In this document: piece after piece, positions 29,976 to 37,628 of the stretch
How positions within the stretch are numbered: the stretch's first letter is position 1
Layout of the letters: each line of letters starts with the position of its first letter
NCBI RefSeq assembly: GCF_001542415.1
Contig: NZ_LNCU01000073.1
Coordinates: forward strand, 8,314-59,140
Reading direction: 5' to 3'
DNA from: Bradyrhizobium macuxiense
Lineage (GTDB): Bacteria > Pseudomonadota > Alphaproteobacteria > Rhizobiales > Xanthobacteraceae
DNA length: 50,827 bases
Program-made: the position numbers and the translations under genes
Notes under the pieces: model-generated
What the model was told of the DNA's origin: nothing
Seen by the model: the letters and a program-made list of their open reading frames with translations, nothing else
Database searches by the model: none

Positions 29976-31027
29976 GTCGTGATGCACTTCTCGAAGCCGT
30001 CGCGGATCGCCTGTTCCGGCAATTCGCGACCGATGAAGATGACCCGGCTTTCGCGCTTCTCGCCGTCCTTCCATTTCCGCTGGTGATCGCCCTCGAGCAT
30101 CATGTGGACGCCCTGGAACACGTAGCGGTCGTCATCGCCGGTGAAGGCGAGGATGCCCTTGGAGCGCAGGATCTTCTGGCCCTCGGTGGCGACGAGCTGC
30201 TGCAACCACGGCATGAACTTGGTCGGGTCGAGCGGCTTGTCCGAACGCAGCGATAGCGACTGCATGTCCTCGTCGTGATAGTGCTTCAGCCCGCCATGGC
30301 CGTGGTCATGATCATGATGGTGGTGATGATGATCATGGTCGTGATGGTGATGATCGTGGTCATGATCGTCGCCGGCTTCGAGGAAATCGGGCTCGATCTC
30401 GAGGATGCGGTCGAGATCGAACGCGCCGCGCTCCAGCACGTCGGTCAGCCCCACCTGGCAGCGCTCGGTGCGATGCAGCTTGGCATAGGGGTTGATGCCG
30501 CGGATGCGGGCCTCGACCTCGGCAAGCTCGGGCTTGGAGACCAGGTCGGTCTTGTTCAGCACGATGACGTCGGCGAAGGCGATCTGGTTCTTGGCCTCGG
30601 GCGCATCCTTTAGGCGGTCGCTCAGCCACTTGGCGTCGGCCACCGTCACCACGGCATCGAGCCGGGCATTCTTCTGCACATCCTCGTCGACGAAGAAGGT
30701 CTGCGCCACCGGCGCCGGATCCGCGAGACCCGTGGTCTCGACGATGATGGCGTCGAACTTGCCCTTGCGCTTCATCAGGCCGTCCATGATGCGGACGAGG
30801 TCGCCGCGCACCGTGCAGCAGACGCAGCCATTGTTCATCTCGAACACTTCTTCGTCGGCGCCGATGATCAGGTCGTTGTCGATGCCGATCTCGCCGAATT
30901 CATTGACGATCACGGCGTATTTCTTGCCGTGGTTCTCCGACAGGATGCGGTTCAAGAGGGTGGTCTTGCCGGCGCCGAGATAGCCCGTCAGCACGGTCAC
31001 AGGAATTTTTTGCGAAGCTTCAACCAT
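29972..31027 (-). CDS. COG0523 (CobW/ZigA-type) GTPase, zinc metallochaperone
   Basis: 351 residues. Walker A GYLGAGKTT (15-23), the metal motif GCVCC (Cys68, Cys70, Cys71), ETTGLADP (97-104) and NKTD (158-161) are intact. A His/Asp-rich stretch at 220-251 (DHDHDHHHHDHDHHHHHHDH) precedes the CobW C-terminal domain. Of COG0523 branches this fits the zinc-chaperone type because it lies directly behind znuCBA and a Zur-type site. It is expected to deliver zinc to client enzymes under zinc limitation. The WD40 gene overlaps its stop by 4 nt. Confidence 0.94.
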   Translation of the reverse strand: MVEASQKIPVTVLTGYLGAGKTTLLNRILSENHGKKYAVIVNEFGEIGIDNDLIIGADEEVFEMNNGCVCCTVRGDLVRIMDGLMKRKGKFDAIIVETTGLADPAPVAQTFFVDEDVQKNARLDAVVTVADAKWLSDRLKDAPEAKNQIAFADVIVLNKTDLVSKPELAEVEARIRGINPYAKLHRTERCQVGLTDVLERGAFDLDRILEIEPDFLEAGDDHDHDHHHHDHDHHHHHHDHDHGHGGLKHYHDEDMQSLSLRSDKPLDPTKFMPWLQQLVATEGQKILRSKGILAFTGDDDRYVFQGVHMMLEGDHQRKWKDGEKRESRVIFIGRELPEQAIRDGFEKCITT

Positions 31028-31080
31028 AGCAACTCCGAGGAACTTGAAAGGCGCTCAACCCCGGCAGGGAGGCCCCTGCC

Positions 31081-31962
31081 CTAGTCGGCGAGCGCGCTGG
31101 TCAGGGCCTTTATATTGTGCCTGACCATGTCAATGTAAGTGGGCGCATCACCGTTTTCGCCCGTCAGACTGTCGGAGTAAAGGGTCCCGCCGACCTTGGC
31201 GCCGGTCTCGGCCGCGATCTGCCGGATCAGGCGCGGATCGCTGATATTTTCGAGAAAAACTGCCGGAATTTTCGCATCCTTGATCTGGGCGATGATGGCG
31301 GCGATATCGCGTGCGCTGGGCTCGGAATCCGTGGAGACGCTGAGCGGCGAGAAGAATGTGACCCCGTAGGTGTCGGCGAAATAGCCGAAGGCGTCGTGGG
31401 TGGAGATCACCTTGCGCCGCTGTTGCGGTATCTTCGCCACCGCCTCGCGCACCTCGCGGTCGAGCGCCTCCAGCTTGGCCAGGTAGGCGTCGGCATTGGC
31501 CTTGAAGACGGAGGCATCGCCGGGGTCCGCGGCGATCAGCCCGTCGCGGATATTCGCAACGTAGATCTTCGCGTTGGCCACGGATTGCCAGGCATGCGGA
31601 TCGTCATGGCCGCCCATCTTCCGCGGCATGATGGCCTTGGTCGCCACCATGATCGGCGCCTTGCTGCCGGAGGCCTGCAACAGGCGCGGCAGCCAGCCCT
31701 CGAAGCCGAGCCCGTTGATGACCAGAAGCTTTGCCGCGGCAACCTTCTTCGCGTCGGCAGGCGTCGGGGCGTAGACATGCGGGTCGCCGCCCGGCCCGAC
31801 CAGCGCAATCACGTCGACGCGGTCGCCGCCCACGTTCCGCACCATATCGGCAAGGATCGAGAAGCTCGCAACGACGTTGACGCGTCCCTCGGCGCGCGCT
31901 GCACCGCTCGCCAGCAGCAGCGCCAGACCGATCAACCCCAACAACCTGCGCATCGGCGTCAC
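31081..31962 (-). CDS. znuA: zinc ABC transporter, periplasmic binding protein
   Basis: 293 residues if the GTG at 31962 (GTGA overlap with znuB) is used, 290 from ATG 31953. Signal peptide MRRLLGLIGLALLLASGA, cut near ARAEG. Cluster A-I binding-protein motifs: GGDPHVYAPTPADAKKVAAA (first His ligand), HDDPHAWQSVANA (second), STHDAFGYFADTYGV (third) and SDSLTGENGDAPTY. The His-rich loop of many ZnuA proteins is reduced to GGHDDPH, so metal choice (Zn or Mn) is judged from the Zur site and the COG0523 gene. The frame is open far upstream inside znuB but that part is not coding. Confidence 0.93.
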   Translation of the reverse strand: MTPMRRLLGLIGLALLLASGAARAEGRVNVVASFSILADMVRNVGGDRVDVIALVGPGGDPHVYAPTPADAKKVAAAKLLVINGLGFEGWLPRLLQASGSKAPIMVATKAIMPRKMGGHDDPHAWQSVANAKIYVANIRDGLIAADPGDASVFKANADAYLAKLEALDREVREAVAKIPQQRRKVISTHDAFGYFADTYGVTFFSPLSVSTDSEPSARDIAAIIAQIKDAKIPAVFLENISDPRLIRQIAAETGAKVGGTLYSDSLTGENGDAPTYIDMVRHNIKALTSALAD

Positions 31963-32828
31963 GCCTCGAGATGCCGGCCAGGGAACAGCTGCCGCACCAG
32001 GCCGCTGACATTGCCGAACAGCAGCGAAGCGACATAGAGCCCAGCCGCGACCAGGATGATCCCGGGGCCGGACGGGATCCGCGTCTGATAGGACAGCACG
32101 AGCCCGGCATAGCCCGAGAGCATCGCGCTCGCAACCGCGATGCAGATCATCGTGGTGATGTCGCGCGACCAGAACCGCGCGATGCCTGCGGGCAGGATCA
32201 TCAGCCCGACGCCGAGCAGCGTGCCGAGCGCGTGGAAGCCGTTGACGAGGTTGATGACGACCAGCGCGAGGAAGGCGAGATGCGCCGGCGCACCGGCCCG
32301 GCTTACGGTGCGCAGGAACACGGGATCGACGCATTCGATCACCAGCGGGCGATAGATCACGGCGAGCACCAGCAGCGTGAGGGTGGCGTTGAAGGCGATC
32401 ACCAGCAGCGTCTGGTCGTCCATCGCCAGGATGTTGCCGAACAGCACGTGCAGCAGGTCGATATTGGTGCCCTTGATGGAGACAATGGTGACGCCGAGCG
32501 CCAGCGAGACCAGATAGAAGGTCGCAAGCGAGGCGTCTTCCTTCAGTTCGGTGTTGCGGGCGACGAGGCCCGCGAGCAGCGCCACGGCAAAGCCCGCGAT
32601 CAGGCCGCCAGTCGTCATCGCGAATAGATTGAGCCCCGACAGCAGGAAGCCGATCGCGGCTCCAGGCAGGATCGCATGCGCCATGGCGTCGCCGACCAGG
32701 CTCATCCGCCGCAGCATCAGGAACACGCCGATCGGCGCGCCGCCGAGCGACAGTGCGATGACGGCCGCGAGCGCGCGGCGCATGAACTCGAATTCGGTGA
32801 ACGGGCCGATCAGCGCATCGTAGATCAT
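31959..32828 (-). CDS. znuB: zinc ABC transporter, membrane permease
   Basis: 289 residues from ATG 32828, 5 nt after the znuC stop; an upstream in-frame start at 32897 would lie within znuC and lacks a ribosome site. Seven to nine membrane helices; LRRMSLVGDAMAHAILPGAA (about 40-59) is the family's conserved segment and the ABC-coupling region follows in the GNILAMDD area. Forms the inner-membrane channel of the transporter with ZnuC and ZnuA. Confidence 0.95.
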   Translation of the reverse strand: MIYDALIGPFTEFEFMRRALAAVIALSLGGAPIGVFLMLRRMSLVGDAMAHAILPGAAIGFLLSGLNLFAMTTGGLIAGFAVALLAGLVARNTELKEDASLATFYLVSLALGVTIVSIKGTNIDLLHVLFGNILAMDDQTLLVIAFNATLTLLVLAVIYRPLVIECVDPVFLRTVSRAGAPAHLAFLALVVINLVNGFHALGTLLGVGLMILPAGIARFWSRDITTMICIAVASAMLSGYAGLVLSYQTRIPSGPGIILVAAGLYVASLLFGNVSGLVRQLFPGRHLEA

Positions 32829-32833
32829 GGCAG

Positions 32834-33589
32834 TCAGGCAGCCCTCGAGCGCGGATCGGCCGCGCAGGCGGCGGCACTGTCGTCGAAGGCCTCGCACATC
32901 CGCATCGCGACGGTCAGATTATCAGGTGTCAGCGCTTCCGCGGTCGGCCCCCATTCGACCGGGCCGCGGGCCAGCAGCAGCGTTTCCGGGAAGTTGTTGC
33001 GCACCATCTCGAGGTCGTGCAGCGCCGCCAGCACCGTGCGTCCCTCGGCATTCCAGCGCTTCACCAGCGCCAGCAGGTCGGCGGTGGTCTTGGCGTCGAT
33101 GGCGTTGAACGGTTCATCGAGCACGATCAGGCGCGCGTCCTGCAACAGCACGCGCGCGAACAGCATGCGCTGCATCTGCCCGCCCGACAGCGTGCCGATC
33201 GGACGGTTCTCGAAACCATTGAGGCCGACTGCGGCCAGCGCGGCCAGGATCTTCTCGCGAGCCGCCTTGCCCATTCCGCCGAAGAAGCCGGTGGTGCGCC
33301 ACAGCCCGGTGCCGACGAAGTCGAACACCGAGATCGGGAAGCTGCGGTCGATGTCGGCGCTTTGCGGCAGATAGGCGATATCCCTGTGCTCGAGTCCGTC
33401 GAGATCAATCACGCCCGAGAGCGGCTTCAGCACGCCGGCAACGCCGCGCAACAGCGTCGACTTGCCGGCTCCGTTCGGGCCGATCACCGCCAGCAACGCA
33501 CCTGATGCGACTTCGCCGTTCAGGTGATGCACCGCCGGGTGACGGTCATAGCCGAGCGTGACATCGCGGAATGTAACGAGCGCAACCAC
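32834..33589 (-). CDS. znuC: zinc ABC transporter, ATPase
   Basis: 251 residues from a GTG at 33589 with GAGGTG upstream. Walker A GPNGAGKST (37-45), Q-loop YLPQSADID, signature LSGGQ (134-138), Walker B LIVLDEP (154-160) and the switch His in ALHDLE are intact. It powers zinc import through ZnuB. The gene starts 3 nt after the His-rich small gene, so both are on the same Zur-controlled message. Confidence 0.95.
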   Translation of the reverse strand: MVALVTFRDVTLGYDRHPAVHHLNGEVASGALLAVIGPNGAGKSTLLRGVAGVLKPLSGVIDLDGLEHRDIAYLPQSADIDRSFPISVFDFVGTGLWRTTGFFGGMGKAAREKILAALAAVGLNGFENRPIGTLSGGQMQRMLFARVLLQDARLIVLDEPFNAIDAKTTADLLALVKRWNAEGRTVLAALHDLEMVRNNFPETLLLARGPVEWGPTAEALTPDNLTVAMRMCEAFDDSAAACAADPRSRAA

Positions 33590-33592
33590 GGA

Positions 33593-33793
33593 TCACCTCA
33601 TCGCCAGCCAGACCACGGCCCACAGGCAGGCGCTGACCGCCAGCGCCGCGGAGAGCCGGGCCGGCACGGTCATGCGCAGGATCGACCAGTGCGTTATCTG
33701 TGCCGGATGCGGCGACGTTGAACCGTGGCTGTGCCCGTGGGGGTGGGCATGGCCGTGGTGACGGGCGTGATCGTGGGGATGCGCGTGTGTCAT
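33593..33793 (-). CDS. 66-residue His-rich membrane protein, first gene of the zinc operon
   Basis: From ATG 33793: MTHAHPHDHARHHGHAHPHG, more His to about residue 24, then one membrane helix (RLSAALAVSACLWAVVWLA) at the C-terminus. About one in five residues is His, all at the N-terminus. No Shine-Dalgarno is present and the Zur-type site ends 9 nt before the ATG, so the transcript is probably leaderless or nearly so. It may hold or pass zinc at the membrane; small His-rich genes of this kind are not a well-defined family in my memory. Confidence 0.75.
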   Translation of the reverse strand: MTHAHPHDHARHHGHAHPHGHSHGSTSPHPAQITHWSILRMTVPARLSAALAVSACLWAVVWLAMR

Positions 33794-33802
33794 GGCGAAT
33801 AG

Positions 33803-33817
33803 TGTTATATTATAACA
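33803..33817. promoter_or_regulatory. Zur-type operator
   Basis: TGTTATATTATAACA has perfect 7-bp arms around one base, close to the Zur box known from alphaproteobacteria. It lies between the zinc operon (ATG 33793, leftward) and an unknown gene (ATG 33846, rightward). On the minus strand it contains TATAAT, a candidate -10 element, so Zur binding would block RNA polymerase directly. Confidence 0.8.
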
Positions 33818-33845
33818 TAACGCGAGTCCACAAAGCGGAACCATC

Positions 33846-34154
33846 ATGGCTGGCAGGCAAAATCGGGACAGATTCGAGCTCCGCCGACAGAGCGACGACC
33901 TCGTCTACACCTTCGTGCGGCAGACCAGCACCGATGGAACCGTCGGTTACCAGCGGCAGGACCAGGATTTTTGGATCGAGCGCCGGAAGGATTGGGGCTG
34001 GGTGGCCTGGGATAGAGCGAGCCAATCGTGCACTGGGCGGCCCTGGAATATGCTGCCGGCCGATCAGCGCGAGCATCCCCCGGAGGGCGACTGGGTAAGC
34101 CGCAAGGGGCCGAAGTCGTATGTCTATAGCCTGGTGTATGTGCATTCCCCGTGA
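33846..34154 (+). CDS. hypothetical protein divergent from the zinc operon
   Basis: 102 residues, rich in Arg, Trp and Tyr (QDFWIERRKDWGWVAWDRA; YVYSLVYVHSP at the end). No signal peptide or membrane segment, no family recognised. It starts 28 bp from the Zur-type site, so it could share zinc control, but no ribosome site better than GCGGA is visible. Codon use is slightly less GC-rich than in the zinc genes. Confidence 0.6.
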   Translation: MAGRQNRDRFELRRQSDDLVYTFVRQTSTDGTVGYQRQDQDFWIERRKDWGWVAWDRASQSCTGRPWNMLPADQREHPPEGDWVSRKGPKSYVYSLVYVHSP

Positions 34155-34184
34155 TGCAGGAGAGGCGCAGGCTCTCTCCACGTT

Positions 34185-34303
34185 GTCGTCCCTGCGAAAG
34201 CAGGGACCCATACCCCGCGGCGGATGTTGTGAACGGGACTCGTCGTTCCAGCATCGCGCAACAATAGAAATTCGTGGTGGGTCCCTGCTTTCGCAGGGAC
34301 GAC
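34185..34303. repeat. palindromic intergenic repeat
   Basis: GTCGTCCCTGCGAAAGCAGG (34185-34204) and the reverse complement CCTGCTTTCGCAGGGACGAC (34284-34303) are 20-bp perfect arms around an 80-bp spacer, with each arm itself a small hairpin. This is a frequent mobile-like intergenic element in Bradyrhizobium genomes as I remember them. Confidence 0.8.
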
Positions 34304-34402
34304 AGCGAGTGTGTTGCAGAGCCGATGAGTCAAACATCCACATTCTCGCGGCACGATGTGTCCGAGGTTTTCATCAATCTTCGCCGCTCTGAGAACAGAG
34401 GG

Positions 34403-34506
34403 CGCAGGGAAAGCCGGGTGCCGATCGCACCCTGGGCCCCGAGCAATGGTAGAAAGCTCGGGGGTAGGACCACAGGTGTAACCGGAGCAATCCGGCTTTC
34501 CCTGCG
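34403..34506. repeat. structured intergenic element, possible ncRNA or repeat
   Basis: CGCAGGGAAAGCCGG (34403-34417) and CCGGCTTTCCCTGCG (34492-34506) form a perfect 15-bp stem. Inside are CCCCGAGC/GCTCGGGG (34437-34463) and a small ACCGGAGCAATCCGG loop near the right arm. About 230 more nt (to about 34735) look like part of the same unit, ending near CTCAATCGGGTGAG. No coding frame fits. It lies in the 687-bp gap 34155-34841 and may be a multicopy repeat. Confidence 0.55.
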
Positions 34507-34841
34507 CGATGGTTTACGGCTTATACGTGTTCTCCCCGGCGAGACTGGGCTTGCTTGTCACCGTCATCAGCAAGAGTTCATGCCTCTCGCTGAAAAGACA
34601 CCTGCCACTAGGGCGTCAGGCCTGCACGACTTCGCCGTCCGCTTCATGCGTGTTCGTCGACCACACAATCCGCGTCCACCGCATCTCACCGCAACACCCG
34701 TGACGATCGCGACGCGCCCCTCAATCGGGTGAGACGGGCGCATTAGACCGCTGAGTTGGGTCAAACGCGAAGCGGAATTTTGCCCGTCGGGTTACTATGT
34801 CGCAGGTGTCGCGTCCCGCCGCCACAACGTCATAGGGCGCA

Positions 34842-35015
34842 TCAATGCGCCAGCGTGTCATCGGTCTTGTCGTAGACGACGCCGCAGGTCCGGTGCGAGT
34901 AGCAGGAACGCAGGTGACATCGTCGATCGAGCGCGCAGCCGCCGTAGATCAAGGCAAAATAGCCGACGACCGCGACGGCGGTCACGCCAAGCAGGAATCT
35001 GGTCCAGAGATCCAT
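34842..35015 (-). CDS. 57-residue membrane protein with four Cys
   Basis: ATG 35015 with GAGG 5 nt upstream opens a 57-codon frame ending TGA at 34842. One membrane helix (FLLGVTAVAVVGYFALIYG, about 7-25) is followed by a Cys/His/Arg-rich tail (CALDRRCHLRSCYSHRTCGV). Hydrophobic helix plus ribosome site support coding; the tail could bind metal or form disulfides. No family recognised. It is upstream of, and leftward from, the LysR gene. Confidence 0.6.
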   Translation of the reverse strand: MDLWTRFLLGVTAVAVVGYFALIYGGCALDRRCHLRSCYSHRTCGVVYDKTDDTLAH

Positions 35016-35099
35016 GACAGCCTCGATCCTTACGTCTGTAGCGGTGTGCGCACGGACGTCCGTTTGTGCGATCGAACCGGGAAGTGGTTCGTCCTCCGC

Positions 35100-36017
35100 T
35101 CACGCCTCCCGCGCATAAGTCTTCAACCGCGCCTCCAGCACGGCGAGCACGCGGTCGCGGATCGGGTCGCGCGAGCCGCGGAGCCAGGCGGCCGCGAGCG
35201 GCAGGCGACCAGCGCTGCTGCCGCGCTTCAGCCTGAGCGGCACGAAACGAACGCCGGGGATCGCCATCCGCGCGGTCCAGCGCGGCACGATGGCGACGCC
35301 AAGCCGGGCCGCGACCATGTTGACGATGGTCTGCTTCTCATCCGCGATCTGGCGGATGCGCGGCATCAGCCCGGCCTCGTCGAACAGCTTGACGGTGAGA
35401 TCATGGCTGTGCGGCCGGGAGCGGCGTGCCGGCACGATCAAGGGCTGGTCCGCGATATCGGCGAGCGAAATCACCGCGCGCCGCGCCAGCGCGTGTTTCC
35501 GCGACACGGCGACAACAGCCGTCTCCTGCAGCAGGGACACGAACTCGATCCGCCCATCGGGGCGTTCCGGTGGGCGCACAAAAGCTAGATCGAGTGCGCC
35601 GGAGAGCAGCTTCGGCAATAGCCGGATGGTCTTCTCCTCCAGAAGCTGCACGGCGATGTCCGGATGCGCGTTGCCGATATCGCGCAGCAAGGCCGGCAGC
35701 AGGCCGGCCGCGGCGCTGTCGATCGCGCCGATCCGGAACCGCCGCGGCGACGGCTTGCGCTGGCGATTGCGGAAGCCGTCCTCGATCGCCTCGGCGCGGC
35801 TCAACAGCGCGCGCCCCTCGCGCAGCAGCGTCGAGCCGTCCTCGGTCAGCGACACCGCGCGCGTGGTCCGCGCGAACAGCCGCGCGCCGAGGTCCTCTTC
35901 CAGCAGCTTGATGTGGCGGCCGAGCGCCGAGGGCAGCATCTGCAGGCGCTGCGCGGCACGGCCGAAATGCAGTTCCTCGGCGGCGGCCACGAAGCAGCGG
36001 AGCTGATGCAGTTCCAA
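35100..36017 (-). CDS. LysR-family transcriptional regulator
   Basis: 305 residues from TTG 36017 (AGGAG 10 nt upstream), the usual LysR length; the frame is open to 36119 through a repeat. The winged helix is ELHQLRCFVAAAEELHFGRA and LPSALGRHIKLLEEDLGARL; the effector domain begins FRIGAIDSAAAGLLPALLRD. It is divergent from an MFS transporter and a tartrate-type dehydrogenase, so it probably activates them with their substrate as co-inducer. Confidence 0.92.
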   Translation of the reverse strand: MELHQLRCFVAAAEELHFGRAAQRLQMLPSALGRHIKLLEEDLGARLFARTTRAVSLTEDGSTLLREGRALLSRAEAIEDGFRNRQRKPSPRRFRIGAIDSAAAGLLPALLRDIGNAHPDIAVQLLEEKTIRLLPKLLSGALDLAFVRPPERPDGRIEFVSLLQETAVVAVSRKHALARRAVISLADIADQPLIVPARRSRPHSHDLTVKLFDEAGLMPRIRQIADEKQTIVNMVAARLGVAIVPRWTARMAIPGVRFVPLRLKRGSSAGRLPLAAAWLRGSRDPIRDRVLAVLEARLKTYAREA

Positions 36018-36043
36018 GATGTGTTCACTCCTGTGCTGGCTGC

Positions 36044-36161
36044 CGTCGTTGCGAGCCAACGGGTCGCGCGAACGCGCGCCCGATGACAGGCTCCGCGAAG
36101 CAATCCATTGCCACGACATAGAAAGATGGATTGCTTCGTCGCTCCGCTCCTCGCAATGACG
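36044..36161. repeat. palindromic intergenic repeat upstream of LysR
   Basis: CGTCGTTGCGAG (36044) and CTCCTCGCAATGACG (ends 36161) are imperfect inverted arms; AGCAATCCATT and GATGGATTGCT form an inner pair. It shares CCCGATGACAGGCTCCGCG with the repeat at 49145-49280. It overlaps the 5' leader region of the LysR gene. Confidence 0.75.
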
Positions 36162-36162
36162 A

Positions 36163-36191
36163 TTGGGGATTATATCATATTTTTGTATAAA
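36163..36191 (+). promoter_or_regulatory. predicted promoter of the MFS-dehydrogenase operon
   Basis: TTGGGG (36163-36168), 17-bp AT-rich spacer, TATAAA (36186-36191). This is the only AT-rich stretch in the divergent spacer, and the spacer itself contains TATA-N11-TATA-like symmetry suited to LysR binding. The leader would be about 95 nt. Confidence 0.45.
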
Positions 36192-36289
36192 CCGGCGCGG
36201 GTTGAACGCAAAGGCTGCGGCCCTCTAGGCTTGCCGTTGGCGTAGTGAAAGCGCGCTGCCCAACAAGAACACCAACCCGAGGGAGGCCC

Positions 36290-37603
36290 ATGGCCGGCGA
36301 GCTTCAGACGCGCGTGTTGCGCAAGATTACGCTCCGCATCGTCCCATTCATCATGCTGCTGTACTTCGTGGCCTTCATCGACCGCGTCAACATCGGCTTC
36401 GCGTCGCTGACCATGAACAAGGATATCGGCCTGTCCCCGACCGTCTACGGCTTCGGCGCCGGTATCTTCTTCTGGGGCTACTTCCTGTTCGAGGTGCCCT
36501 CCAACATCATCCTGCACAAGGTCGGCGCGCGGATCTGGATCGCGAGGGTGATGTTCACCTGGGGCCTGGTCTCGGCGGCGATGGCGCTGGTACAGGGTGC
36601 GACCAGCTTCTATGTGCTGCGCTTCCTGCTCGGCGCCGCCGAAGCCGGCTTCTTCCCCGGCATCATCCTCTATCTGTCCTACTGGTTTCCGGCGCGCCAG
36701 CGCGCGGCGGTCACCGCGCTGTTCATGGCCGCGGCGCCGCTGTCGACCGTGTTGGGCTCGCCGGTCTCGGGCGCTCTGCTCGAAATGGACGGACTGCTCG
36801 GCTTCAAGGGCTGGCAATGGCTGTTCGAGCTCGAAGCCGTGCCGGCCATCATCCTCGGCTTCGTTGTGCTGGGCTTTCTCACCGACCGGCCGGAGCAGGC
36901 CAAATGGCTCGCCGACGACGAGCGCGACTGGCTGGTCAGGACCATGAAGGCGGAGGACGACGGAAAGGCCGCGACCGCAAGCCACAGCATCTGGCGCGGC
37001 CTCGCCGATCCGCGCGTGCTTGCGCTGGCGCTAGTCTATTTCGGAACCTCGGCGGGGCTCTACACACTCGGCGTCTGGGCGCCGCAGATCATCAAGCAGT
37101 TCGGTCTGTCGTCGCTTCATGTCGGCTTCCTCAACGCGGTACCTGCGACGATCGCCGTGGTCGCCATGATCCTGTGGGCGCGGAATTCGGACCGCACCGG
37201 CGAGCGCACCTGGCACGTCGTGATCGCCTGCCTGATCGCCGCGGCCGGCCTGGCGCTGGCGGGATCGTGGACCGGCCTTGCTGCCGTGATCGCCGCGCTG
37301 ACCTTGGTCAATATCGGCATCTCATCGTCGAAGCCGCCGCTGTGGAGCATGCCGACGATGTTCCTGTCCGGCTCGGCCGCCGCGGCCGGCATCGCCACCA
37401 TCAACTCGATCGGCAATCTCGGCGGCTTCTTCGGGCCTGCGATGATCGGCTGGATCAAGGAACGAACCGGCAGCTTCGACGGCGGTCTCTACTTCATCGC
37501 CGGACTGCTGTTGCTCTCGGCGGTGCTCACGCTGCTGCTGTCGCGGACGCACGGCGCCAAGGCCGAGACGGCACCACAACCCACCCCTGCCCGATCCCAC
37601 TGA
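36290..37603 (+). CDS. MFS transporter, anion:cation symporter (tartrate/phthalate type)
   Basis: 437 residues from ATG 36290 (GGGAGG directly upstream). Twelve membrane helices; DRVNIGFASLTMNKDIGLSP after the first helix, GWQWLFELEAVPAII and AKWLADDERDWL in the middle are hallmarks of the ACS family that imports hexuronates, tartrate, phthalate or similar acids. The dehydrogenase gene follows at 26 bp, so a hydroxy-dicarboxylate is the likely cargo. Confidence 0.92.
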   Translation: MAGELQTRVLRKITLRIVPFIMLLYFVAFIDRVNIGFASLTMNKDIGLSPTVYGFGAGIFFWGYFLFEVPSNIILHKVGARIWIARVMFTWGLVSAAMALVQGATSFYVLRFLLGAAEAGFFPGIILYLSYWFPARQRAAVTALFMAAAPLSTVLGSPVSGALLEMDGLLGFKGWQWLFELEAVPAIILGFVVLGFLTDRPEQAKWLADDERDWLVRTMKAEDDGKAATASHSIWRGLADPRVLALALVYFGTSAGLYTLGVWAPQIIKQFGLSSLHVGFLNAVPATIAVVAMILWARNSDRTGERTWHVVIACLIAAAGLALAGSWTGLAAVIAALTLVNIGISSSKPPLWSMPTMFLSGSAAAAGIATINSIGNLGGFFGPAMIGWIKERTGSFDGGLYFIAGLLLLSAVLTLLLSRTHGAKAETAPQPTPARSH

Positions 37604-37628
37604 CCTCACTCGCACTCAGGAGATTTTC

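Noticed and set aside
34351..34841. Short frames in the non-coding gap before the 57-residue gene
   Set aside because: They contradict each other in strand and phase and fall on RNA-like stems.
35052..35063. ACGGACGTCCGT perfect 12-bp palindrome before the 57-residue gene
   Set aside because: Single copy and GC-rich; could be an operator but nothing else supports it.
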